From contig NC_018081.1 in assembly GCF_000271405.2 (NCBI RefSeq), positions 234,856-298,855 on the forward strand: 64,000 nucleotides of DNA. The letters run 5' to 3'. Source of the stretch: Enterococcus hirae ATCC 9790 (GTDB lineage Bacteria > Bacillota > Bacilli > Lactobacillales > Enterococcaceae). How positions within the stretch are numbered: the stretch's first letter is position 1; every line of letters begins with the position of its first letter. The translations under genes were made by a program, and so were the position numbers. This document shows, one piece after another, positions 53,904 to 61,769 of this stretch. Under the pieces are notes generated by a model. That model made no database searches. It saw only the letters and a list, made by a program, of their open reading frames with translations, and was not told the DNA's origin.

Positions 53904-55772
53904 TTATTTGACAATTGCTAGAAAATCTTCACTAGCAATCAGTTCTTCTTGATTTAATTCCAACACATCAGCAAAATGTTCCGTATTTGTAATAACGATT
54001 GGCGTGATCACACTGTATCCAGCGGCTTTAATCGCTTCAATATCAAATCGAACCATTAAATCACCAGCTTTTACTTGATCCCCTTGTTTTACAAAAGTCT
54101 CAAACCCTTGTCCTTCAAGCTCAACGGTATCCATACCGATATGCATCAAGATTTCAATCCCATCTTTCGTTGTTAAACCAACCGCATGACCTGTTGGGAA
54201 AATGGTCGTGATCTCCCCGTCTGCTGGCGCAATCAATTCACCTTTTTCCGGATCAATCGCAAGCCCTTTTCCCATCGCTCCAGAAGAGAAAACTTTATCC
54301 GGAACATCAGATAATGGCAGGACTTTCCCGCTTAAAGGACTTTTTAGATTATGTCGAGCAGAACTAATCGTGTCACCTGCTGTTGTTTGTTGATTTGTTT
54401 CTAGTTTTTCATCTTGGACGGTTTCATCAAATCCAACGATCAGCGTACCTACGAATGCTAAGACAAATGAAAGAGCTGTCGCAAGGATTGCCATGGTCAC
54501 ATTGGATTCAACTGCTTGGTTCGTACTAATAAACGTTGGGATCGTTAACAAGCTTACTAACCCGCTAGAGAAAGCTTTCACACCAGCAAAACCAATCATT
54601 GCGCCTCCGATACCGGCTGACAGACAAGCAACGACAAACGGTTTCTTTAACGGTAAAGTTACCCCATAAACAGTTGGTTCCGTAATGCCAAAAAGTGAGG
54701 TAATTGTAGATGAAATACCTAATGAACGAAGCTTAGTATCTTTGGTCCGAATCGCCACTGCTAAGGCTGCACCACCTTGAGCTAAAACGGCTGGTAAAAG
54801 CATTGGAACCATGACGTCAAACCCATATTGTTCAATATTCAAGAACATGATCGGTACAAAGCCCCAGTGCATCCCAAACATTACGAACACTTGCCATAAA
54901 CTTCCCATAATCAAGCCCGCAACTAATGGACTAAAGCTGTAAATCGAATTAAATAGACTACCTAACCCATTACCGATAACTGTCCCGATTGGACCTAACA
55001 GTAAGAAAGTTAATGGCACCATCACCAATAAAACGATCATTGGTACAAAAATCATTTGTAAAAATTGTGGAATCACTTTTTTCACCAGCGGTTCAAATTT
55101 GCTTTGGACCCAAACAGCCAAAATGATCGGAATCACTGAAGATGTGTAACCTGATTGAGCTAACACGATTGGTAATCCAAAGAAATCCACTGCCCCTCCA
55201 GCTCCAGCTAGTTGCGTGATTGCTGGATAAACTAACGCCATAGCAATTGCCACAGATAAAAATTGGTTCGTTTTGAATTTTTTGGCTGCAGTAAAAGCTA
55301 ACATCACTGGTAAAAAGGTAAAGACACCATCTGCGGCTGCAAATAGAATTTGGTAAGCCCCAGTATCCGCTGAAAGCCACCCTAACACCGTTGCCAAAGA
55401 TAAAAATCCTTTTAAGATCCCTGCAGCTGCCATTGCGCCTAAAAATGGCGTGAAAATACTAGAAATAATATCAATCAAGCGATTCAAAGGATTTTTTGAC
55501 TGATCCTCTGTTCCCGATTGATCTGTCAGACCTTGCTCATCAACGATTGCTTGGTAAACGTCAGCCACATTACTACCGATAACTACTTGGTACTGACCAC
55601 CACTTTGTACTACTTGAATCACATCTGGATCCTGTTTTAACTTTTGTGTATCTGCGACCGATTCATCTTTTAATTTGAAACGTAAACGTGTCGCACAATG
55701 TACTAAACTATTAACGTTCTTTTCGCCTCCGACTGCCTCCCATACTCTTTTACCAACTGCTTGATTATCCAT
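53904..55772 (-). CDS. bglP: PTS beta-glucoside EIIBCA (BglP type)
   Basis: 622 residues from ATG 55772. EIIB domain at about 5-85 with phospho-Cys in LVHCATRLRFKL; EIIC with ten or so membrane segments (about 105-455); EIIA from about 485 with a phospho-His in ILMHIGMDTVELEG and GHAVGLTTKDG. It imports and phosphorylates aryl-beta-glucosides or cellobiose-like sugars. Middle gene of the operon; the second RAT/terminator lies in the 5' flank. Confidence 0.95.
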   Translation of the reverse strand: MDNQAVGKRVWEAVGGEKNVNSLVHCATRLRFKLKDESVADTQKLKQDPDVIQVVQSGGQYQVVIGSNVADVYQAIVDEQGLTDQSGTEDQSKNPLNRLIDIISSIFTPFLGAMAAAGILKGFLSLATVLGWLSADTGAYQILFAAADGVFTFLPVMLAFTAAKKFKTNQFLSVAIAMALVYPAITQLAGAGGAVDFFGLPIVLAQSGYTSSVIPIILAVWVQSKFEPLVKKVIPQFLQMIFVPMIVLLVMVPLTFLLLGPIGTVIGNGLGSLFNSIYSFSPLVAGLIMGSLWQVFVMFGMHWGFVPIMFLNIEQYGFDVMVPMLLPAVLAQGGAALAVAIRTKDTKLRSLGISSTITSLFGITEPTVYGVTLPLKKPFVVACLSAGIGGAMIGFAGVKAFSSGLVSLLTIPTFISTNQAVESNVTMAILATALSFVLAFVGTLIVGFDETVQDEKLETNQQTTAGDTISSARHNLKSPLSGKVLPLSDVPDKVFSSGAMGKGLAIDPEKGELIAPADGEITTIFPTGHAVGLTTKDGIEILMHIGMDTVELEGQGFETFVKQGDQVKAGDLMVRFDIEAIKAAGYSVITPIVITNTEHFADVLELNQEELIASEDFLAIVK

Positions 55773-55808
55773 CTTCTTTTCCTTCTTTCTAGTTGATTTA
55801 ATCAAATA

Positions 55809-55892
55809 AAAAACCTAGATTGAAAAAACGGTCACGAAAATTCGTGCCCTATTTTTCAATCTAGGTTTTGCCTGCTTTACCAGTAACAATCC
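55809..55892 (-). promoter_or_regulatory. Second RAT/terminator: between licT and bglP
   Basis: Minus strand RAT GGATTGTTACTGG...GCAGGCAAAACC (55864-55892) overlaps the arm of a terminator AAAACCTAGATTGAAAAA/TTTTTCAATCTAGGTTTT at 55809-55868. Bound LicT would stabilise the RAT and let transcription pass. Confidence 0.92.
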
Positions 55893-56744
55893 TTAAGATT
55901 GGGTACTTTGTTTTTCACTCACTACACGTTGGATGTGAATCGTTAAATAGATTTGTTCTGCGACTCCCATTGGTTCCTGTTGTGTTTTTAAGAGATAGTC
56001 ATTGATCCGTTCCGAACAGCGAAAGGCTTTTGGATATTTCCCTTGAACAAGCGCATAGAGAAATTCATCCTGCTCATCCGAACTTTCGCCCTTTAAATAG
56101 CGTTGTGTAAAAAATTGTAAATGGGTAATGATTCGTTGGTAATTCAACGATTCCTCGTCAAATGTCACACCAAAGAACTTACTAATAATGCTGAGAATAT
56201 CTCTAACGATCGTCGTTGCAGTCATCGTGACTTGCATATCCCCATTTCCTTGTTGGCTATTCACTAAATGAAAAGCGATAAATCCTGCTTCATCAATCGG
56301 CAGACTGACTCCAACTTTTCTCTGGATCAATTGCAATACTTCTTTGGCCACCAAGTATTCTTTCGGATAAAATTTCTTTGTTTCAAAAAGAAGCGGATTT
56401 GGTAACTGGATATTTTCGTTCGCTCGACAAATCGCATAATGAATATGATCGGTCAATGTCAAATAAATATTTGACGACAACGAAACGCCTAATCGTTCTT
56501 CCGCCACATCAACGATCTGTTTGACTAATTCTACTTCTTCTAATGGGACATCCGCCATCAGCTGTTGAAATTGATTGGTTGCTAAGGAATCTTTTAAAAC
56601 AAATTCTTTTTGAACTGCTGTTTTATCAATCCTATCACCAGGTCTTTTTTGAAACGCGAGGCCTTTGCCCATACAGATAATCTCTTCACCTCGTTCGTTT
56701 TTTGAAATGACGACGTTATTATTTAAGACTTTTTCAATAACCAT
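55893..56744 (-). CDS. licT: LicT/BglG-family transcriptional antiterminator
   Basis: 283 residues from ATG 56744 (GAGGGAAA upstream). CAT RNA-binding domain at 1-55 (MVIEKVLNNNVVISKNERGE, GKGLAFQKRPGD), followed by PRD1 and PRD2 with conserved His residues (LTDHIHYAI, FIAFHLVNSQ, LTIHIQRV) that PTS proteins phosphorylate. It binds the two RAT sites, one in its own leader and one before bglP. Its stop codon abuts the second RAT. Confidence 0.95.
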   Translation of the reverse strand: MVIEKVLNNNVVISKNERGEEIICMGKGLAFQKRPGDRIDKTAVQKEFVLKDSLATNQFQQLMADVPLEEVELVKQIVDVAEERLGVSLSSNIYLTLTDHIHYAICRANENIQLPNPLLFETKKFYPKEYLVAKEVLQLIQRKVGVSLPIDEAGFIAFHLVNSQQGNGDMQVTMTATTIVRDILSIISKFFGVTFDEESLNYQRIITHLQFFTQRYLKGESSDEQDEFLYALVQGKYPKAFRCSERINDYLLKTQQEPMGVAEQIYLTIHIQRVVSEKQSTQS

Positions 56745-56770
56745 TTTCCCTCGCCCTCTCATAAAAAAAT

Positions 56771-56838
56771 AAAAAAACCTAGAATCCCCCTGTACTTTAG
56801 GTTGAATTCTGGTTTTGCCTGCCGAGCAGTAACAATCC
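56771..56838 (-). promoter_or_regulatory. First RAT/terminator: leader of licT
   Basis: Minus strand GGATTGTTACTGCTCGGCAG followed by GCAAAACC (56811-56838), overlapping a terminator AAAACCAGAAT.../ATTCTAGGTTTT to 56771. Autoregulation of licT. Confidence 0.92.
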
Positions 56839-56849
56839 ATCGATTATCT

Positions 56850-56895
56850 GAACCAAGCATAGCACCCTTCTTTTATTTTTGCAAACCTTTTCAAC
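56850..56895 (-). promoter_or_regulatory. Promoter of the licT operon
   Basis: Minus strand TTGCAA, 17-bp spacer, TATGCT upstream of the first RAT. An overlapping TGAAAAGGTTTGCA resembles a cre site with two mismatches. Confidence 0.45.
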
Positions 56896-56929
56896 TTTTT
56901 TTTTTAGTAATTGTAAAAATGAGAAATTA

Positions 56930-56983
56930 AAAAACCGACGAAAACTATTAGCTATTCGAGCGAACTAGCAATCGTCGGTTTTT
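56930..56983 (-). terminator. Terminator of the sortase gene
   Basis: AAAAACCGACGA (56930-56941) and TCGTCGGTTTTT (56972-56983), past the stop at 57000. Confidence 0.88.
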
Positions 56984-56999
56984 CATTAACTATTTTCGT

Positions 57000-57722
57000 C
57001 TAAAATGTTCGTGTTTCCATATTGAATGCTGCCTTCATTTCTTTCGTCGCTTTTTTCATTGGTGTAACCTTCTCTAATTCTCCTTGAACGACTAATCGAG
57101 TCACCGCATTCATATCTCCGCACGTAATCAACGTAACGAGCGATTTTCCTTCTTGGATATTTAACAGCTGGGTCTCCGTCGGTGCCACTTTTTCTTTAAA
57201 GGTTGCTTTATACGTATAGACATTTTCCAAATCTACCAAATAGATTTTATCTCCTAATGATAAATTTTCTAGTGGCGTAAATAATAGTTGTGGATTGCTC
57301 GAACGATGACTCGCTAAAGCATAATTTCCTTTTCCCATTTGCTGATTAGGATCTAATGTCCCCGCACCATAAAGCAAGTTCGCATTATCTAAACCTCTAA
57401 AAATCGGGATATTGATTGCCACAGAAGGAACAGCAATACTACCAATAACTGGTAAGTCTGTTCGATTCAGTTGGGCACGCAACACACTTTCCGTACTCAT
57501 TGACTCCACTGCATCAAAATCAAAACTTGCCTCTTTTTCGTTGTTTTTCTTAATTTCATCTTTTGTCACATTGGCAATTGCGTATTTATCTCCGGTATTT
57601 TTAACAAAATAATCTTTGATCTGTTCATTAAAAATTAACGCTAAGCCAACCAATAATAGTAAAAATAAGAAAAAATTGGCGATCCATCTTTTTACTCGAC
57701 CTTTGCTTGGTTTTTCCTTCAT
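57000..57722 (-). CDS. srtA: Class A sortase
   Basis: 240 residues. One N-terminal membrane segment (about 14-31), then the sortase barrel. Catalytic triad: His139 (LASHRSS), Cys201 (TLITCGD), Arg209 (VTRLVVQG). Class A arrangement with no C-terminal membrane segment. It links LPxTG-type proteins to the wall. Housekeeping sortase; no substrate gene directly adjoins, but a VWA protein with LPKTN lies 4 kb away. Confidence 0.93.
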   Translation of the reverse strand: MKEKPSKGRVKRWIANFFLFLLLLVGLALIFNEQIKDYFVKNTGDKYAIANVTKDEIKKNNEKEASFDFDAVESMSTESVLRAQLNRTDLPVIGSIAVPSVAINIPIFRGLDNANLLYGAGTLDPNQQMGKGNYALASHRSSNPQLLFTPLENLSLGDKIYLVDLENVYTYKATFKEKVAPTETQLLNIQEGKSLVTLITCGDMNAVTRLVVQGELEKVTPMKKATKEMKAAFNMETRTF

Positions 57723-57773
57723 TCACTTGCCTCCCTTATTTAGCTAAAATAAACGCAACCTGTAGTTTCACAC

Positions 57774-58100
57774 TTAAAGTTCTGTATATTTCTTTCGTTG
57801 TCCTCGACTTGCTTCTACTGGATATTTCAATTTATTTTTTGCTAATTTTTCTTCAATAATTTCATCAAGATCCAACTGTAAATTGTCAGCCATCATGTAA
57901 GAATAGATCAAGACATCTGCCAGTTCTTCTTTGATCCGCTCTAATGATGTTTCCTTCACTTCTTCTGGTTGCTTCCATTGAAAAAGCTCCAGTAATTCAG
58001 AAGCTTCTAAGGAAATAGAAATTGCAAGATCTTTTTCGTTATGAAATTGTCGCCAATTTCTTTCGTCTCTAAATTGATTGACTTTCGCCATACTATCCAT
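57774..58100 (-). CDS. MazG-like nucleotide pyrophosphohydrolase
   Basis: 108 residues from ATG 58100 (AGGTGA at proper spacing). All-alpha NTP pyrophosphatase: WRQFHNEKDLAISISLEASELLE with the metal-binding ExxE pattern, and IKEELADVLIYSYMMAD with the second EExxD. It hydrolyses (d)NTPs to monophosphates, a house-cleaning role. It probably shares a transcript with srtA, 51 bp downstream. Confidence 0.9.
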   Translation of the reverse strand: MDSMAKVNQFRDERNWRQFHNEKDLAISISLEASELLELFQWKQPEEVKETSLERIKEELADVLIYSYMMADNLQLDLDEIIEEKLAKNKLKYPVEASRGQRKKYTEL

Positions 58101-58272
58101 GAACATTCACCTATTTCTTTATTCGATTACTAATAATCATACCATGTTTTTAATAGAAAATAAGTATATTTACCTAGATAAAATAAAATATACGTATTTA
58201 TTTAACGATCTTTTTATAAAGCAAAATGATAACGAATGTTACTTATCCACTGATAACTTACACCAATGGATG

Positions 58273-59466
58273 TTATTCTTGTAAGCTGAATTTTAATTCT
58301 TTTACACCAGTAAGTGTCCACAAGACCACTAGACTGACAAGATAAATACTACTTAGAAAAATAATCACAGCAGATAATTGATAATGATCCATCAAAAAGC
58401 CAATAATGATCGAAGAAAATCCACCTACAGCTCTACCTAAATTCATAATAAAGTTATTGGCTGTTGCACGGATCTCAGTAGGATACAGGCTACTAATGAT
58501 TGCACCATAGCCGCCATACATGCCATTGATAAAGTAACCAACAACCACCGCTGCTGCTACTAAACTCCATTGACTACGAGCTAAAACGAGTAAGAAGACC
58601 GAGAGCGCTGAACAAATCAAGAATAAAGTAAAGGCTGTTCTGGGACCTAATTTATCCATGATGATCCCAAAAGTCAACATACCTAATGACATCCCCACAA
58701 TCGTACTCACCATCCATAAAGACGAACCTGAAACGGATAATCCTAGTTGTGCTTGCATGATCGAAGGTAACCAATTCATCAAACCAAAATAACCAGCAAT
58801 TTGGACAGTCACCATGGTACTCAAGCCAATCGTCTGCCAAGTAAGTTGTTTTGTTTCAAATAGATTACGTAACTTTGTCGCCTTTTTAGTTGCTTTCGCA
58901 GCTTGAAATGCCTCCGGTTCTTTTAAACCATGTCGGATGACTAAAACTAATAATACGGGTAATACACCAATCACATATAGCATGCGCCACCCGAGCCATG
59001 GAATGACGATTGCCGCCAAAATAGCAGCGAGAGCCGCGCCTACTTGGGCTCCAATACCAGCAATGGACGAAGCTCGTCCAATTTGTTTTTTTGAAAAAGT
59101 TTCAGAGATCAAAGACATACAAGCGCCATACTCGCCCCCAGCCCCGATTCCGGCAATAAACCGAAACAAGTAGACTAAATAAATCGTTGAAGAAAAATAC
59201 ATCAATAATGAAGCAATTGAAAATAAGATAACCGTTTGAGAGAACACCTTTACTCGACCATATTTATCCGCCATCAGACCAAAAAAAATACCTCCAACGA
59301 GCATCCCCAGATTAGTGATCGTCGCAATCATTCCCGCTTGTGTTCCACTAATATGAAAAGTTGCAATCATTGAAGATAAAGAAAAAGCTAGGAACATGAT
59401 ATCCATATTCTCTAATGCAATCCCTGATGATGTTGCTAATAAAACCTTCCGTTGATACTTCGTCAT
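58273..59466 (-). CDS. Major facilitator superfamily transporter (metabolite:H+ symporter type)
   Basis: 397 residues, 12 membrane segments. Signature GLMADKYGRVKVF in the loop between TM2 and TM3, GIGAGGEYGACMSLISETF in TM4-5, and YPTEIRATANNFIMNLGR, features of the AAHS/sugar-acid symporter group. The substrate is unknown. It is divergent from nanE across 342 bp with an inverted repeat, so a link to N-acetylmannosamine or sialic acid is possible but unproven. Confidence 0.85.
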   Translation of the reverse strand: MTKYQRKVLLATSSGIALENMDIMFLAFSLSSMIATFHISGTQAGMIATITNLGMLVGGIFFGLMADKYGRVKVFSQTVILFSIASLLMYFSSTIYLVYLFRFIAGIGAGGEYGACMSLISETFSKKQIGRASSIAGIGAQVGAALAAILAAIVIPWLGWRMLYVIGVLPVLLVLVIRHGLKEPEAFQAAKATKKATKLRNLFETKQLTWQTIGLSTMVTVQIAGYFGLMNWLPSIMQAQLGLSVSGSSLWMVSTIVGMSLGMLTFGIIMDKLGPRTAFTLFLICSALSVFLLVLARSQWSLVAAAVVVGYFINGMYGGYGAIISSLYPTEIRATANNFIMNLGRAVGGFSSIIIGFLMDHYQLSAVIIFLSSIYLVSLVVLWTLTGVKELKFSLQE

Positions 59467-59696
59467 TTTTGTTACCCCTTTTCTTTCATTTTTACCCTAA
59501 ATTGTTAAAATCATATATAAAAATCAAGAAAAAAGCAAGAACTTTTGTTTTTTATGTCAATTCATTCACTCAACTGATCTACGCTGTTTTTGAGAACTAT
59601 CACTTGCTCAATAATTACGAAATCGCTACACTTATTTTGTAGTCAAAAAATAAAGCGTTTTTCTAAACCGCTTATTTGTTTGAGCAAGCAATTTAT

Positions 59697-59717
59697 CTTA
59701 GATGACCGTTATCTAAG
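59697..59717. promoter_or_regulatory. Inverted repeat in the MFS-nanE divergent region
   Basis: CTTAGAT, 7-bp spacer, ATCTAAG. Candidate operator between the two divergent genes. Also near: GCGAAACGTTTTTG at about 59758-59771, cre-like. The rest of 59467-59808 holds no gene. Confidence 0.4.
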
Positions 59718-59808
59718 TAATCACTTTTTTGCTACCATTCGCATAGCCTTAGCTCTTTGCGAAACGTTTTTGTGAAACTGAGAAAAAACTATAAAGGAGA
59801 AAAACAGA

Positions 59809-60498
59809 ATGGACAAACAATTATTCTTAGAAAAAATTGCTGGTGGGCTGATCGTTTCCTGCCAAGCCTTACCTGGAGAACCTTTTTATACAGAAGAAGG
59901 TAGTTTGATGCCTTATTTTGCTTTAGCTGCTGAAAAAGCAGGAGCTGTTGGTATCCGTGCGAACTCAGTACGAGATATTATGGCAATCAAAGAAAAAGTT
60001 TCCTTGCCGATCATTGGTATCATTAAACGTGATTATCCCCCTGAAGCACCATTTATTACAGCAACCATGCGGGAAGTTGATGAACTAGTAGCCACAGGGG
60101 TTGAAGTTATCGCTTTGGATTGTACTTTACGCAAACGCCACGATGGTCTGAACATCAATGAATTCATTGCTAAAGTCAAAGAAAAATATCCACAGCAATT
60201 ATTGATGGCTGATATCGCCACTTTTGAAGAAGGAAAGAATGCTTACGAAGCAGGAGTTGATTTTGTGGGGACAACTTTAAGCGGCTATACAGAAGAAAGT
60301 GTGAAACAAGCTGGTCCTGATCTCCCACTCATCCAAGAACTGATCCAAGCTGATATATGCGTTATTGCAGAAGGTCGGATCCACACGCCACAACAAGCCA
60401 AACAAGTCAAAGATTTAGGCGTAGCTGGCATCGTTGTAGGTGGCGCGATCACACGCCCTCAAGAAATTACTCAACGCTTTATCGAAGCATTAGATTAA
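59809..60498 (+). CDS. nanE: N-acetylmannosamine-6-phosphate 2-epimerase
   Basis: 229 residues. TIM barrel of the NanE family: [65 protein letters not shown] and [13 protein letters not shown]. It converts ManNAc-6-P to GlcNAc-6-P, in the sialic acid/ManNAc pathway. No nanA, nanK or sialidase gene is next to it. ATG 59809 has AAAGGAG upstream. Terminator at 60570-60628. Confidence 0.96.
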   Translation: MDKQLFLEKIAGGLIVSCQALPGEPFYTEEGSLMPYFALAAEKAGAVGIRANSVRDIMAIKEKVSLPIIGIIKRDYPPEAPFITATMREVDELVATGVEVIALDCTLRKRHDGLNINEFIAKVKEKYPQQLLMADIATFEEGKNAYEAGVDFVGTTLSGYTEESVKQAGPDLPLIQELIQADICVIAEGRIHTPQQAKQVKDLGVAGIVVGGAITRPQEITQRFIEALD

Positions 60499-60569
60499 GA
60501 GACTCCTTCATTTTTTCAGGAGAAATGCTTTTTCGTCCTTCTAACTAAATCAGCTAAATAGAACTAACC

Positions 60570-60628
60570 AAAAACAGCCAGAACGAGACTGAGCCAAACC
60601 TTGCCTCAACCTCATCCTGGCTGTTTTT
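60570..60628 (+). terminator. nanE terminator containing the 29-bp hairpin element
   Basis: AAAAACAGCCAG and CTGGCTGTTTTT enclose a near copy (60585-60613) of the element at 31306-31334. Confidence 0.85.
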
Positions 60629-60781
60629 CAGTTTATTATTCCAACTTTATTCACAGCCTCTGTCTCACCAGATTCTCAGATCCGCTTAAAATCGACATCA
60701 GATGACAGGGGGACCTACTGTTCAAAACAAAGGCTATGACTCAGATCAACAGCTTAGAAAGATGATCCTCCCCCTCGTTTC

Positions 60782-61666
60782 TCAACAATAAATCATCAGA
60801 TGTGAAGGAAGAACTTTTAGTGTGACAGGCAGCTTGACACCTTCATCACCATCCACATTTGTTGCCAATTCTTGGTCTTCATTCAAAGCAATCTGGATCG
60901 TTTCACAGGTTTGATAAGCCAGATGATCGGTAGAAGAATCAACACCTTTTAACAAATCAGGCAATGTTTTTAACGTATCTAACAATGAAGTGTCTTTTAA
61001 ATAAACCAAGTGCAATTTGCCATCATTTACTTTAGCATTAGGTATCAACGTTTCAAAACCACCAATTGAATTAGTTAATCCTACCAGCAATGTACTACTT
61101 TCAATTTGTTTTTCCTGCCCATCAATGACTAACTGGAATTTATAAGATTGGGTTCCAGCCAATTGCTTGATTCCTGAGATAAAGTAAGCAAACTTACCAT
61201 ATTTTGTTTTCTTTTCTGGATCTACATCATTGATTGACTCAGGAATGGTTCCAATCGCCACGACATTCATAAAATATTGGTCATTGATTTTCCCAATATC
61301 TAATGGTTGCAACGCATCCATTGAAAGATGAGCGATAGCTTCTTCGGGTTCTAACGGTATGCCTAAAGCACGGGCTAAGTCGTTGACTGTCCCTAACGGA
61401 ATAAAACCAAAATTTGGACGATGTGCTTGTTCAGCGATCCCATTGATTCCTTCATTAACAGTACCATCTCCACCCATAACAAACACGCTGTGGTATCTAT
61501 CCACTGCTGCTTCTCGAGTAAAATTCTTGGCATCTCCAGCTTTTTTCGTATGAAGAACAACGACTTCATCAAACATCGTGGTTAACTTTTGATGGGCCAG
61601 TTTTTCATATTCTTGTGCTTGTTCTCCTCCAGAACTTGGATTAACGACCAACAACGCTTTTTTCAT
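60782..61666 (-). CDS. Diacylglycerol kinase/YegS family lipid kinase
   Basis: 294 residues. DAGK catalytic domain: LLVVNPSSGGEQA at the N-terminus, nucleotide loop MGGDGTVNEGING near 64-76, IPLGTVNDLARALGIP near 100. The C-terminal beta domain carries NVDGDEGVKLP. It phosphorylates diacylglycerol or a related lipid at the membrane; bacterial DgkB recycles the diacylglycerol made by LtaS. Single gene with its start preceded by a G-rich RBS. Confidence 0.92.
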   Translation of the reverse strand: MKKALLVVNPSSGGEQAQEYEKLAHQKLTTMFDEVVVLHTKKAGDAKNFTREAAVDRYHSVFVMGGDGTVNEGINGIAEQAHRPNFGFIPLGTVNDLARALGIPLEPEEAIAHLSMDALQPLDIGKINDQYFMNVVAIGTIPESINDVDPEKKTKYGKFAYFISGIKQLAGTQSYKFQLVIDGQEKQIESSTLLVGLTNSIGGFETLIPNAKVNDGKLHLVYLKDTSLLDTLKTLPDLLKGVDSSTDHLAYQTCETIQIALNEDQELATNVDGDEGVKLPVTLKVLPSHLMIYC

Positions 61667-61713
61667 CCTGTTTCCCCCTTCGTTTCACAACATGACTTTG
61701 ACTAAACTATAGC

Positions 61714-61752
61714 ACAAAAAAACTCAGAACATCTAGTTTCAGACATTCTGAG
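61714..61752 (-). terminator. Terminator of the VWA surface protein gene
   Basis: CTCAGAA (61723-61729) and TTCTGAG (61746-61752), minus strand ending in seven Ts. Confidence 0.8.
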
Positions 61753-61769
61753 CTACACCAGCTGATTGG

